Counted from the first letter of the stretch, positions 8,579 through 15,744 are shown. The stretch is DNA of 34,679 nucleotides from Haliea sp. (GCA_024642265.1 JAHEBL010000030.1:1-34679), one strand, 5' to 3'. Notes: generated by a model from the letters alone, not told the origin. Numbers and translations are program-made.

Positions 8579-9463
8579 TCAGTTTCCATTGGAAAAAATC
8601 GGGTTGATGTGTTGTTGCGCGCGGGCCAGCAGCGCCGCTTCCTGATCAGCCCGCATGCAGAGATTTGACTGCAGCAGTATGGCCTGGGCGCGACTGCTGA
8701 TCACGGCGGTCCCATTGCCCAGTCGCGCCGCATCGGCGGGAAACCAGCAGCAGTGGCAGATTTCTTCGGCACAGTAGAAATGGCCGCTGCGCGCCTTGCC
8801 CAGAACGTGCTCGACGTAGGCGCCGTACAGGATGTATTCGGAAAATTTCAGGCTGCGCGCGACGGGTCGATACCATGGCATGCCATGAACATCTTCCAGC
8901 CGGGCTTGCAGGCCCTCGAGATTGCTGCGCCGCCAGGTGATCAGCTGGCCCACGTAGTCACTGCCGAAGTAGCGCGGCTGCTCGCCCAGCAGTCGCGCCG
9001 CCCGGTGGTGCCACTGGAGGTGCGTTCCTGTACTCATGGCGCCGGGCACGCGGTGGAGGCGCAGTTGGCCGTCGTCCAACAGCAGCGTTTCGTCAAGGGG
9101 GCGAATCAGTTCCAGGTCCGAATCGGCGAACATCATCAGCTCGGTATCCACTGCATGGTTGGCACTGAGTTTGGTGACCTGTTGCATGATCCAGCCGCGT
9201 ACCGGCCAGGCACCGGGTCCCAGCCACAGTTTGCGGGCCGCCGGCAGGTGCTGGAAATTACCCGGGACGACCTCCTCTGTGACGTATACCCGTCGCCGGC
9301 CACTGTGCAGGTCGCGAAACAGCGGGTAATCGCGCCGGGGCACGATGATGCAGTGCTCGATTGTCGATGGCACGAACCTGTCGATAGATCGGCACAGCCG
9401 TCGACAGCGGCTGGCATCTGGTCCGTAGGAGCAGGTGACAATGGTGATATTCGCGCTATTCAT
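8579..9463 (-). CDS. DUF6492-type, glycosyltransferase-like protein
   Basis: The protein has about 294 residues. It begins ITIVTCSYGPDASRCRRLCRSIDRF, followed by IIVPRRDYPLFRDL, PVRGWIMQQVTKL, a DSD motif in MMFADSDLELIRP (a likely metal/nucleotide-sugar DxD), YVGQLITWRR, and FSEYILYGAYVEHVL. These match my recollection of DUF6492, a GT-A-like family without a defined reaction. It is the first gene of the operon, 51 bases downstream of the predicted sigma-54 start. A longer frame begins at TTG 9541 but lies on the promoter itself, so ATG 9463 is chosen. It is probably another glycosyltransferase of the same polysaccharide. Confidence 0.75.
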   Translation of the reverse strand: MNSANITIVTCSYGPDASRCRRLCRSIDRFVPSTIEHCIIVPRRDYPLFRDLHSGRRRVYVTEEVVPGNFQHLPAARKLWLGPGAWPVRGWIMQQVTKLSANHAVDTELMMFADSDLELIRPLDETLLLDDGQLRLHRVPGAMSTGTHLQWHHRAARLLGEQPRYFGSDYVGQLITWRRSNLEGLQARLEDVHGMPWYRPVARSLKFSEYILYGAYVEHVLGKARSGHFYCAEEICHCCWFPADAARLGNGTAVISSRAQAILLQSNLCMRADQEAALLARAQQHINPIFSNGN

Positions 9464-9524
9464 GGTTTTGGTTGGCTCACTTGTTTGGCTGGACGATGTT
9501 GCTTGTGGTCGTGTGGGTAGAAGT

Positions 9525-9540
9525 AGCAGTGACCGTGCCA
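9525..9540 (-). promoter_or_regulatory. Sigma-54 promoter of the DUF6492-GT4-flippase-sulfotransferase operon
   Basis: The minus strand reads TGGCAC-GGTCA-CTGCT, with perfect -24, exact GG-N10-GC spacing and one mismatch in the -12 element (CTGC for TTGC). The predicted start is near 9514, giving a leader of about 51 bases before ATG 9463. Confidence 0.78.
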
Positions 9541-9653
9541 ACCTGAATTCGCACGCCTCTTTATAGTTATAACCTTTTGAAAGATATGATTTTTATATCC
9601 CTTCATCGCCTGCGGTCCGGAGCTCCGGGTGAGCCTCCGGAGCGGTTTGGACG

Positions 9654-9682
9654 GCGTTTTCCCAAAAGAAATTGCAAAACGC
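9654..9682. promoter_or_regulatory. Candidate enhancer inverted repeat between the divergent EPS promoters
   Basis: GCGTTTT (9654-9660) and AAAACGC (9676-9682) are perfect 7-base arms 15 bases apart. The right arm is part of the 14-base word shared with 5020-5033. The site lies about 115 bases from the minus-strand promoter and about 80 from the plus-strand promoter, within the usual range for an NtrC-type activator. Confidence 0.45.
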
Positions 9683-9685
9683 GAG
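9672..9685 (+). repeat. 14-base word TTGCAAAACGCGAG, copy 2
   Basis: Identical to 5020-5033. It lies 132 bases upstream of the minus-strand sigma-54 promoter at 9525-9540. See copy 1. Confidence 0.6.
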
Positions 9686-9760
9686 CCGTATCGCGAACCG
9701 ACGCCGGCGCAGATACACCCCAGGGCGTTAAAAGCCCTTAAAAACAGCCAGTTATGATTT

Positions 9761-9776
9761 TGGCATGGCCGTTGCG
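9761..9776 (+). promoter_or_regulatory. Sigma-54 promoter of the priming sugar transferase gene
   Basis: TGGCAT-GGCCG-TTGCG has exact GG-N10-GC spacing, with one mismatch in each element from TGGCAC-N5-TTGCW. The predicted start near 9787 is 33 bases before ATG 9820. Confidence 0.75.
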
Positions 9777-9819
9777 ATAGATACCTGTGAACTGACCATC
9801 AATTCGACAGGAGAACGTT

Positions 9820-10512
9820 ATGGCAGAAGTAATATGGAAAAATGCGTCTTATGAAGTGCCCTTCGCTGCAGACAGTCTGGTACTGGACGGGGCGCCGACG
9901 CGCGACTACGGCTACAGGGTGCTCAAGCGCGCCATGGACTGCATCGGTGCCGGCGTCGGCCTGCTGCTGCTCAGTCCCTTGTTCGCCGTAATTGCCATTC
10001 TGATCAAGCTGGAGTCCGCCGGTCCGGTATTGTTTTCCCAGACCCGCATCGGTAAGGATGGCGAGGAATTCCGATGCTGGAAGTTCCGTTCCATGTTCCG
10101 GGATGCCGAACAGCGCAAGCAGGAGCTGATGCAGCAAAACGAGATGGCAGGTGGTGTAACCTTCAAGATGAAACATGACCCGCGGGTTACCCGGGTGGGC
10201 CGATTTATCCGCAAGGCATCAATCGACGAGCTGCCGCAGCTGTGGAACGTGTTCAATGGTGATATGTCGCTGGTGGGCCCCCGTCCGCCGGTTCCCCAGG
10301 AAGTCGCCCAGTACAGCGCCCATGAAAGGCAGCGACTGGCTGTCAAGCCCGGCATCACCTGTATCTGGCAGGTTTCCGGTCGCAGCGATATCCCGTTCAA
10401 TGAACAGGTGCTCATGGATATTGAATATATCCAGAGTCGGTCCTTGTGGCTCGATATCAGCCTGTTGCTGCGCACGATACCCGCGGTATTGCTGGCCAGG
10501 GGCTCCTACTAG
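9820..10512 (+). CDS. Undecaprenyl-phosphate sugar-phosphate transferase (priming enzyme, WbaP/WcaJ catalytic domain)
   Basis: This 230-residue monotopic phosphoglycosyl transferase starts the lipid-linked repeat unit by transferring a sugar phosphate to undecaprenyl phosphate. A single membrane helix or re-entrant segment lies at about 39-62. It is followed by QTRIGKDGEEF, CWKFRSM (87-92), DPRVTRVGRFIRKASIDELPQ (120-140) with the catalytic Asp-Glu, MSLVGPRP (149-156) and PGITCIWQVSGR (177-188). It is the short form, without the N-terminal four-helix domain of WbaP. An AGGAG site precedes ATG 9820. Its own sigma-54 promoter ties it to the divergent operon. The first sugar (glucose, galactose or GalNAc-type) cannot be decided. 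Confidence 0.93.
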   Translation: MAEVIWKNASYEVPFAADSLVLDGAPTRDYGYRVLKRAMDCIGAGVGLLLLSPLFAVIAILIKLESAGPVLFSQTRIGKDGEEFRCWKFRSMFRDAEQRKQELMQQNEMAGGVTFKMKHDPRVTRVGRFIRKASIDELPQLWNVFNGDMSLVGPRPPVPQEVAQYSAHERQRLAVKPGITCIWQVSGRSDIPFNEQVLMDIEYIQSRSLWLDISLLLRTIPAVLLARGSY

Positions 10513-10520
10513 TAGGAGCC
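10501..10520. terminator. Perfect 20-base palindrome spanning the priming-transferase stop codon
   Basis: GGCTCCTACT is followed directly by its exact reverse complement, and the TAG stop (10510-10512) lies in the centre. In RNA it would form a hairpin with up to 8 pairs and a tight loop. No T-run follows, so it is not a classical intrinsic terminator. It sits between convergent genes and might work as a bidirectional terminator, a 3' stabiliser or a protein site. Confidence 0.5.
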
Positions 10521-10542
10521 TGCATGGGAGCCAGCAGTAGAA

Positions 10543-11061
10543 CTAACCGGGGCGCTGAACCATTGCCTGCTGCAGGGAGTGATTGGTGTCGTATACGTGT
10601 TTCATCATGAGGAAGGTTTGTGAGTCAGGAAAGAACTCGCTTTCACTGTCCAGTGCCAGGCCTTTTCGTCCCGCCGAATTAATTTCCCTTACGACTTCGG
10701 CCTTCTTCTCTTCGGATATCTTGATTATTCCCATCGACCAGTTTTGAAAGTCTCGGGATCGGACCTTGCGATCCATGAGAATGGTGATATCCCGGTGGCG
10801 CTTATCCGCCCGGAGAGCCGCCAGCAGACCGTCGATGGCCGTATCTTTGCCCTCGATGACCTGTACAAACGAATTCTCGACAAACAGAAGTGCGCCCGTT
10901 ATGCCTTCCCGTTCATTCGCTGCCCGGGCCTTGCTGGCTATGTCATGCAGCTCAGCATCTGGCATGGCGCGGGTCGATTTACTGATGTAGAGAATCTGTC
11001 GGATTGACTCGGGCATGGGGTTTAAGGTCGCTTCATCTGATCTGCTGCTCTGGTGCGGCAT
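10543..11061 (-). CDS. BLUF-domain blue-light sensor protein
   Basis: This 172-residue protein has an FAD-binding BLUF domain and a short C-terminal extension with no output domain that I recognise. Numbered from ATG 11061, the family residues are all present: the photoactive Tyr25 (RQILYIS), an Asn near 49 before EGITGALLF, the flavin-contacting Gln67 (FVQVIEG), and W108/M110 in FQNWSMGI. Stand-alone BLUF proteins usually signal through a partner. ATG 11016 (MPESIRQ) gives the N-terminus usual for BLUF and is an equally good start; neither has a clear ribosome site. It is last in a minus-strand group after avtA and the Nudix gene, and it ends 31 bases from the EPS priming gene, so light input to surface biology is possible but not shown. 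Confidence 0.9.
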   Translation of the reverse strand: MPHQSSRSDEATLNPMPESIRQILYISKSTRAMPDAELHDIASKARAANEREGITGALLFVENSFVQVIEGKDTAIDGLLAALRADKRHRDITILMDRKVRSRDFQNWSMGIIKISEEKKAEVVREINSAGRKGLALDSESEFFPDSQTFLMMKHVYDTNHSLQQAMVQRPG

Positions 11062-11084
11062 GATACCCGATAACGCCCCATTGG

Positions 11085-11606
11085 CTAGTCCGGCAAGGCC
11101 GGGCTGTGCCCCTGTGCAACACTCCTCGAGCCGGGTCGACGTCCCGCTCGCTTGTCCTGGAGGTAAATTCGCAAGGTTGGAAAGAGATTTAGTGCGAGCG
11201 CCTGCTCGGGGTGGCTGACGGCTCCCCAGCTTACCTCGCGATTATCGAGCTGGAATTCGGGAGGGTCAGGGAGCTCAAGTTCAAACAGGTTGATGTGATC
11301 GTACTTGTACTCGACCAGGCTGAGGTATTGCCCCCAGAAAACCAGGTCATGCGGTTTTGCTTTTATGCCCACTTCCTCGCGCAACTCTCTCAACGCCGCC
11401 TGAAGGGGTAGTTCCGCGCCATCGATGCTGCCACCGGGTAGGGTGATACTCGAACGGTATGAATTCTTGATTAACAGCAGCTGGCCTTGCGACCAGACTG
11501 CCACCCAGACGCCGTGGCACTGGGGACGAAGCAGGAAGTTCCAGGCCAGGTGTAGGCGATAGGCAGCGTAGTATGTAAGCTGGAAGGCGCGATCAGCAAG
11601 CAGCAT
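11085..11606 (-). CDS. Nudix hydrolase
   Basis: This 173-residue cytoplasmic protein has a complete Nudix box, G-x5-E-x7-R-E-x-x-E-E-x-G-I, at residues 59-81 (GSIDGAE through REEVGI). It should hydrolyse a nucleoside diphosphate linked to another group. An N-terminal extension of about 30 residues is rich in Tyr, Leu and Trp, and the last 20 residues look unstructured. AAGG lies eight bases before ATG 11606. It follows avtA by 35 bases and precedes the BLUF gene by 23. The substrate is unknown. Confidence 0.9.
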   Translation of the reverse strand: MLLADRAFQLTYYAAYRLHLAWNFLLRPQCHGVWVAVWSQGQLLLIKNSYRSSITLPGGSIDGAELPLQAALRELREEVGIKAKPHDLVFWGQYLSLVEYKYDHINLFELELPDPPEFQLDNREVSWGAVSHPEQALALNLFPTLRIYLQDKRAGRRPGSRSVAQGHSPALPD

Positions 11607-11641
11607 TATTGAACCTTTGTAAGAAGTGCGAACTCGCCCGC

Positions 11642-12904
11642 TCAGCCCGTGTAGGCCCTGCGTACCTCATCCGCAATGATCCCGACCCCGCGCCTGACAG
11701 TATCGGCATCGCTGGCATAGGACACCCGGATGCACTGGTGCTTATGCGGCCAGTCATCATCGAGTCCCACGAAAAAATTTTGGCCGGGCACCACCAGCAC
11801 ACCGCGCTGCTTGAGGCGCTGGTAAAGCTGCTGGCTGGTGATCGGCAGGTCCTCGAACCACAGCCACAGGAAGATGGCGCCCTCGGGCTTGTGGATATGG
11901 TAGGGCAGGTCTCCCAGCTGTTCGCGGAACCAGGTGACGGTCTGCTGTGAGCGCTCGCGGTAATAGGGTTCGATGTGATTTCGGCTGAGACTGAGGATCT
12001 CGCCGCTGTCGAACAGGGCGCTGGCCAGGGCCGGGCCCAGGTTCCCGCAGGCCAGGCTGACGATGGTATTGGCGTTGGTAAAAGCGCGGATGATGTCTTC
12101 CCTGGCAACCAATATGCCCGTGCGTGCCCCGGGCAGGCCGAGCTTGGACAGGCTCAGGCTGAGTATGGTGTTGTCGTTCCAGTGGGGAGTGGCCTCGGTA
12201 AACACGATACCGGGAAAGGGCAGGCCGTAGGCGCCGTCGACTATCAGGGGAATGTCCCGGGCCCTGGCGATGGTGTCGAGGTGGGTCATTTCCTCATCGG
12301 TGAGGACATTGCCGGTGGGGTTGGTGGGGCGCGATACGCACAGGGCCCCGATATTTTCTGCCGATTCCAGGTGGGAAAAGTCAACGTGGTACTTGAACAG
12401 GTGGTCACCCAGCAGCTCGATGCCGGGGCGGGTGGCGGTGAAGAAGTGGTCGGACAGGCCGATATCGCCGTAGCCGATATACTCCGGCGCCAGCGGCAGG
12501 TGAATGGACCGCTGACTGCCGTCGGGCATTACTCCTGCGAACATGTTGTAAAGCACAAAAAACGCCGATTGGCTGCCGTTGCTGATGGTGACGTTGTCGG
12601 CACTGAGCCCCCAGTCGAATTGCCGGTTGAGGAACCCCGCGACTTGCTGGCGGAAGGCGCGATCCCCCTGGGGTGACTGGTACACGCCGAACAGGTTGTG
12701 GCGCTGTGCCGGGTCCGCCAGGATGTCTTCCAGCCGCTGCCGGAAAGCGTCTTCCACTGCAGGCACCCGGCCGGGGTTGCCGCCGCCCATGAAAATCATG
12801 TCCGGATTGTCATCGAGGGCGCTGCTGAGGTCGTCCATCAGCCCGACGATGCCTGATTCGCCTGCGAATTTGGTGCCGAAGGCCGATAGTTTCACGTGAT
12901 TCAT
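11642..12904 (-). CDS. avtA: Valine-pyruvate aminotransferase
   Basis: A PLP-dependent class I aminotransferase of 420 residues (the E. coli enzyme has 417). It interconverts valine plus pyruvate with 2-oxoisovalerate plus alanine. Characteristic segments matching AvtA as I remember it are FMGGGNP, TISNGSQSAFFVLYNMFAG, PLAPEYIGYGD, FKYHVDFSHL, VSRPTNPTGNV, VDGAYGLPFPGI, LSLSKLGLPGARTG with the PLP Lys, and KPEGAIFLWLWFEDLPIT. A frame open back to 13060 exists, but alignment with AvtA begins at ATG 12904. It leads the group avtA, Nudix, BLUF. An NtrC-like dyad about 50 bases upstream (12953-12971) hints at nitrogen control. Confidence 0.92.
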   Translation of the reverse strand: MNHVKLSAFGTKFAGESGIVGLMDDLSSALDDNPDMIFMGGGNPGRVPAVEDAFRQRLEDILADPAQRHNLFGVYQSPQGDRAFRQQVAGFLNRQFDWGLSADNVTISNGSQSAFFVLYNMFAGVMPDGSQRSIHLPLAPEYIGYGDIGLSDHFFTATRPGIELLGDHLFKYHVDFSHLESAENIGALCVSRPTNPTGNVLTDEEMTHLDTIARARDIPLIVDGAYGLPFPGIVFTEATPHWNDNTILSLSLSKLGLPGARTGILVAREDIIRAFTNANTIVSLACGNLGPALASALFDSGEILSLSRNHIEPYYRERSQQTVTWFREQLGDLPYHIHKPEGAIFLWLWFEDLPITSQQLYQRLKQRGVLVVPGQNFFVGLDDDWPHKHQCIRVSYASDADTVRRGVGIIADEVRRAYTG

Positions 12905-12952
12905 TCCTGCAGGGGCAGGTGTGAAGTTTAGCCGATGTGAACTCTCAGCGCA

Positions 12953-12971
12953 TTGCACTGCATTGGTGCAA
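12953..12971. promoter_or_regulatory. NtrC-like operator between avtA and the 2OG-oxygenase gene
   Basis: TTGCAC and GTGCAA are perfect 6-base arms around seven bases, forming TGCACT-N5-GGTGCA. This agrees closely with the NtrC (GlnG) operator consensus TGCACC-N5-GGTGCA and with the E. coli glnA sites. It lies in the 213-base divergent region. No convincing sigma-54 promoter is next to it; the best candidate (plus strand 13036-13051) keeps only the GG-N10-GC. Confidence 0.5.
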
Positions 12972-13117
12972 TTTGCGCCCAGCGGATACTCCGCGGCCCC
13001 GCCAGCGATAGAGTACCGGGACATCCGGAGTGCACTGGTGACAAAAATGCCACTGTCCATGCTCAGGGTCCGGCCGTATACTTCCCGCTTAATTTCATTT
13101 TTTGGAAGGCGAGGCCA

Positions 13118-13870
13118 ATGGAGCTGCAGTACTTGAACCCTGCGGTGCTGGGCGCTATTGATACGACGGCGTTTCGCACGCGTGAACCCTTTCCCTGGGT
13201 GAACCCGCAGTATTTCATCCGGGACGAGCGTTATCCCGAGCTGCTGGCCAGTTTGCCCGATATTTCACAGTTCCGCGCGTTTTTCGGCAAGCAGCGAAAG
13301 CACGGCCAGGCCAGTCACGACCGCTATGTCCTTGATTTCGAGGAGGGCATGGAGCTTGCACCGTCCTGGGCCCGCCTGATAGAGGAATTGCGCGGCGACG
13401 CCTATCGCAAATTCGTCTGCGCCATGCTGGATGTCAGTCATGTGCGCTTTCGCTTTCACTGGCATTTCACTCCCAATGGCGGTGAGGTTTCTCCCCACTG
13501 CGATTCGAAGGGTAAAATCGGCTCCCAGATTTTTTATCTCAACACGGCCGATGACTGGCAGTGGGACTGGGGCGGCGAGACTGTAATCCTCGATGATGGC
13601 GGCAAAATTGGCGCGGACAATGCCCCGGGCTTCGACGACTTCATTGCCGAATACCCCGCCGAAACCCGGGATAACCGTAGTCTCATCTTCGGCCGCCGCG
13701 GTAATTCCTGGCACGGGGTGAGGCGCATCAATTGCCCGGAAAACTACTTCCGCAAGGTTTTCATCGTGGTGTTTGAGGAATACCGTCCCATGCGTATGGC
13801 GGCGAAAAAATTACGTCGTCTCGTGACCGGTGCGGAGCTGGTGACGGAAAAAGAACGCCTGATGTATTGA
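13118..13870 (+). CDS. 2OG-Fe(II) oxygenase-like protein
   Basis: This 250-residue protein has a double-stranded beta-helix iron-binding triad: His127-x-Asp129 in VSPHCDSKG and His199 in RGNSWHGV, followed by Arg residues (202-203, 212) that could bind 2-oxoglutarate. Such enzymes hydroxylate small molecules, sugars, lipids or proteins. The ORF is open further upstream to 12953, but ATG 13118 has an AAGGCGAGG ribosome site and begins the conserved part. It lies seven bases before a sulfotransferase gene, so the two probably form one unit; a related pairing recurs at 31609-34324. The substrate is unknown. Confidence 0.8.
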   Translation: MELQYLNPAVLGAIDTTAFRTREPFPWVNPQYFIRDERYPELLASLPDISQFRAFFGKQRKHGQASHDRYVLDFEEGMELAPSWARLIEELRGDAYRKFVCAMLDVSHVRFRFHWHFTPNGGEVSPHCDSKGKIGSQIFYLNTADDWQWDWGGETVILDDGGKIGADNAPGFDDFIAEYPAETRDNRSLIFGRRGNSWHGVRRINCPENYFRKVFIVVFEEYRPMRMAAKKLRRLVTGAELVTEKERLMY

Positions 13871-13877
13871 TCCCGTA

Positions 13878-14786
13878 ATGCAGTTCGCCAGCAAGCCACC
13901 GTTATTGATCCTTGGGGCGCCTCCGCGGGGAGGCAATCACCTCTTGCGGGGCCTGCTGGACCACCATCCCCAATTACTGCTGCCGCCGGACGAGGATTAC
14001 TTTGTCCGTCACCTGTCCCGCCACCCGTTGCTGCGCTGGCGGGGCATGCTCAGTTCCCGCAACGGCGCGCCGGGCTTCTTCCGCCAGTTGCAAAAAGACG
14101 GCCACCTGGAACGCATCAACGCCGGACACGGCACCGAGGTGTTCGGCAGCGAGGATTCCCTGGATCTCGACGCCTACTATCGGCATATCAGCGAGCATCA
14201 CGAACGTGCCAGCCTCGACAACCTGGTGCGCAACCACGTTGAGGCGCTCGCCGTGGCGCTGGGCCATGTGGAGGGCGACGGCCGCTTGCGCGTCATATTC
14301 TGCGCCCTGCAGCCCAGCAACAGCGACCTCAGCCGGGTCGGCCGGCTGCTGGCGCGCAGCTACGACGTGCGCGGTATATTCCTGGTCCGCGACCCGCGGG
14401 CGCACCTGAGCTCGAAACTGGTGCGCAATCCCACCCTCAGCCTCGGCCGTTTTTGCCAGCGGCAGAATCGTTACTGGGAGGAAATCGACGAGTTTACTGT
14501 CAACTTCGGGCCGGCTTTGCGCCTGCGCTTTGAGGATCTGGTTACCGACACGGAAACCTGCATGCGCCGGGTTTGTGACTTTGCCGGGATCGATTTCTCG
14601 CCGGCGGTGCTCGAGTACACCCAGGGCGGGGAGGCCAGTCGCAGCAATTCCTCCTTCGGTGCCAGCCCCGGCATTGACCACGGGGTGCTGACGCGCTACC
14701 GCGATACCCTGCCGGCGGAAACCGTCGCCTATCTTGAAAAGCACTGCCTGCCGGAACTGTTCTGGCCCGGGGTGCCCGGAAGCTGA
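13878..14786 (+). CDS. Sulfotransferase family protein
   Basis: This 302-residue protein has the PAPS 5'-phosphosulfate loop LGAPPRGGNHLLRGLL (12-27), the 3'-phosphate motif LVRDPRAHLSSKL (169-181) and LRFEDLVTD near 214-222, matching the Sulfotransfer family. The loop has R-G-G-N where many members have K-S-G-T, so it is divergent. It is probably cotranscribed with the preceding 2OG oxygenase (seven-base gap). The acceptor is unknown; neighbours suggest a glycan or lipid. It converges on the LpxL-like gene with 19 bases between. Confidence 0.75.
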   Translation: MQFASKPPLLILGAPPRGGNHLLRGLLDHHPQLLLPPDEDYFVRHLSRHPLLRWRGMLSSRNGAPGFFRQLQKDGHLERINAGHGTEVFGSEDSLDLDAYYRHISEHHERASLDNLVRNHVEALAVALGHVEGDGRLRVIFCALQPSNSDLSRVGRLLARSYDVRGIFLVRDPRAHLSSKLVRNPTLSLGRFCQRQNRYWEEIDEFTVNFGPALRLRFEDLVTDTETCMRRVCDFAGIDFSPAVLEYTQGGEASRSNSSFGASPGIDHGVLTRYRDTLPAETVAYLEKHCLPELFWPGVPGS

Positions 14787-14805
14787 AGTTCCCGTGCCTT
14801 CGGCG

Positions 14806-15738
14806 CTAGAGCTTGTGTCCCTTCGGCCAGCGCCGCTTGAGGCAGATCCACTGCTCCGGGTACTCCCTGATCCAGTCTTCGAAATACCGGTTGACCTGCA
14901 CTGTCAGGCCAATGGCCTGGTCGTCTATTGGCGCTTCCGGCTGCTCGCTTATGACGGGGTCGTACACGCTGATGCGAAAGCGGGTGCCGGGCAGGCGTTC
15001 AGCCCGTATTGGCAACAGGGCCGCCTTTGAGCGCAGGGCCAGGCGCGCGGCGGTGGTGTTGGTCAGCGCGTCGCGGCCGAAAAAAGGCAGCAGCTTGCCT
15101 GTATCGAGCCGCGTGTCCATGGCCATGCCAATGCTGTGGCCGGCGGCGAGTTCCTTCAGCAGGGGCCGCACGCCCGCGTCCTTGGAGATCAGCTTCACCC
15201 CGAACGATTCGCGCAGCTCGAGCATCATATCCCGCAGAGTGTCATTGGACTCGGGGGCGTAGATTGTGCTGATGGTGAGGTCGTACTCGAGGGCCAGCAG
15301 GTTGGTCAACTGCCAGGCGCCGACATGGGCGCTTACAAAAACGGCTGCCCCCTTGCGATTGATGACTTCGGCCGCACCCGGTGCGATATTCCATTCCAGG
15401 CGCTGGTGACGCTGGTCCCAGATATCCTCCAGCTTGATAAGCTCGGCGGCGGAAACACCCAGATAGCGGAAAATCTGCCGGGTGGTCCGTTCCCGCCACT
15501 CATCGTCGGCATCGGGAAAGGCGATGGCCAGATTAGTCCTGGCCTTGTCGGCCTTGTCCCCGTAGGGCCCGAGCAGGCCGAAGGAAAAGGCAGAAAGACG
15601 GCTGGCCTGCTCAAGTGAGAGCCGCCGTATGAACCAGAATATAAAAGCGAATGCCCGGGCTTCGAGCCATTGGGCGATGGTCGCCAGAAAAGGCGCTTTG
15701 CGCGCCAGTTTCTTGGGTATCAGGTAAAACTGCGGCAC
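14806..15738 (-). CDS. LpxL/HtrB-like acyltransferase with an altered H-x4-Q motif
   Basis: This 310-residue protein has a membrane-anchoring N-terminus (about 20-40) and the LpxL/LpxM (lysophospholipid acyltransferase superfamily) pattern: ARTNLAIAFPDAD, VFVSAHVGAWQLTN, a MAMDTRLDTGKLLPFFGRDA segment, and the terminal YPEQWICLKRRWP. The catalytic motif of this family is H-x4-(D/E); here it is His138-VGAW-Gln143, so the acid of the dyad is missing. Codons are CAT (15327-15325) and CAG (15312-15310). The protein may be inactive, use another acid, or have changed chemistry. It lies six bases after the fatty-acid hydroxylase and is a paralogue of the gene at 16340-17329. Lipid A acylation is possible, but context suggests another lipid. 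Confidence 0.82.
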   Translation of the reverse strand: MPQFYLIPKKLARKAPFLATIAQWLEARAFAFIFWFIRRLSLEQASRLSAFSFGLLGPYGDKADKARTNLAIAFPDADDEWRERTTRQIFRYLGVSAAELIKLEDIWDQRHQRLEWNIAPGAAEVINRKGAAVFVSAHVGAWQLTNLLALEYDLTISTIYAPESNDTLRDMMLELRESFGVKLISKDAGVRPLLKELAAGHSIGMAMDTRLDTGKLLPFFGRDALTNTTAARLALRSKAALLPIRAERLPGTRFRISVYDPVISEQPEAPIDDQAIGLTVQVNRYFEDWIREYPEQWICLKRRWPKGHKL

Positions 15739-15744
15739 AGCGCG

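Larger units (their letters stand above)
9464..9819. promoter_or_regulatory. Divergent control region between the two EPS transcription units
   Basis: This 356-base non-coding stretch has a sigma-54 promoter facing each way (minus at 9525-9540, plus at 9761-9776). Between them are an AT-rich segment (about 9560-9600), a GC-rich part with repeated CTCCGG/CCGGAG words (9615-9642), a 7-15-7 inverted repeat (GCGTTTT at 9654-9660 and AAAACGC at 9676-9682), the shared 14-base word (9672-9685), a second dyad CGCGA-N6-TCGCG (9680-9695), and a small hairpin AGGGC-N7-GCCCT (9722-9738). The layout suggests one enhancer cluster serving both promoters. Confidence 0.75.

Noticed and set aside
9464-9541. 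Longer N-terminus for the DUF6492 protein from TTG 9541
   Set aside because: The extension covers the sigma-54 promoter; conserved sequence starts at ATG 9463.
1-10512. Firm assignment of the EPS locus to an exosortase (XrtA/PEP-CTERM) system
   Set aside because: No exosortase, PEP-CTERM protein or PrsK/PrsR gene is visible; only the GT4 type and sigma-54 promoters point that way.
13036-13051. Sigma-54 promoter for the 2OG-oxygenase gene
   Set aside because: Only the GG-N10-GC spacing matches; the flanking bases of both boxes are wrong.
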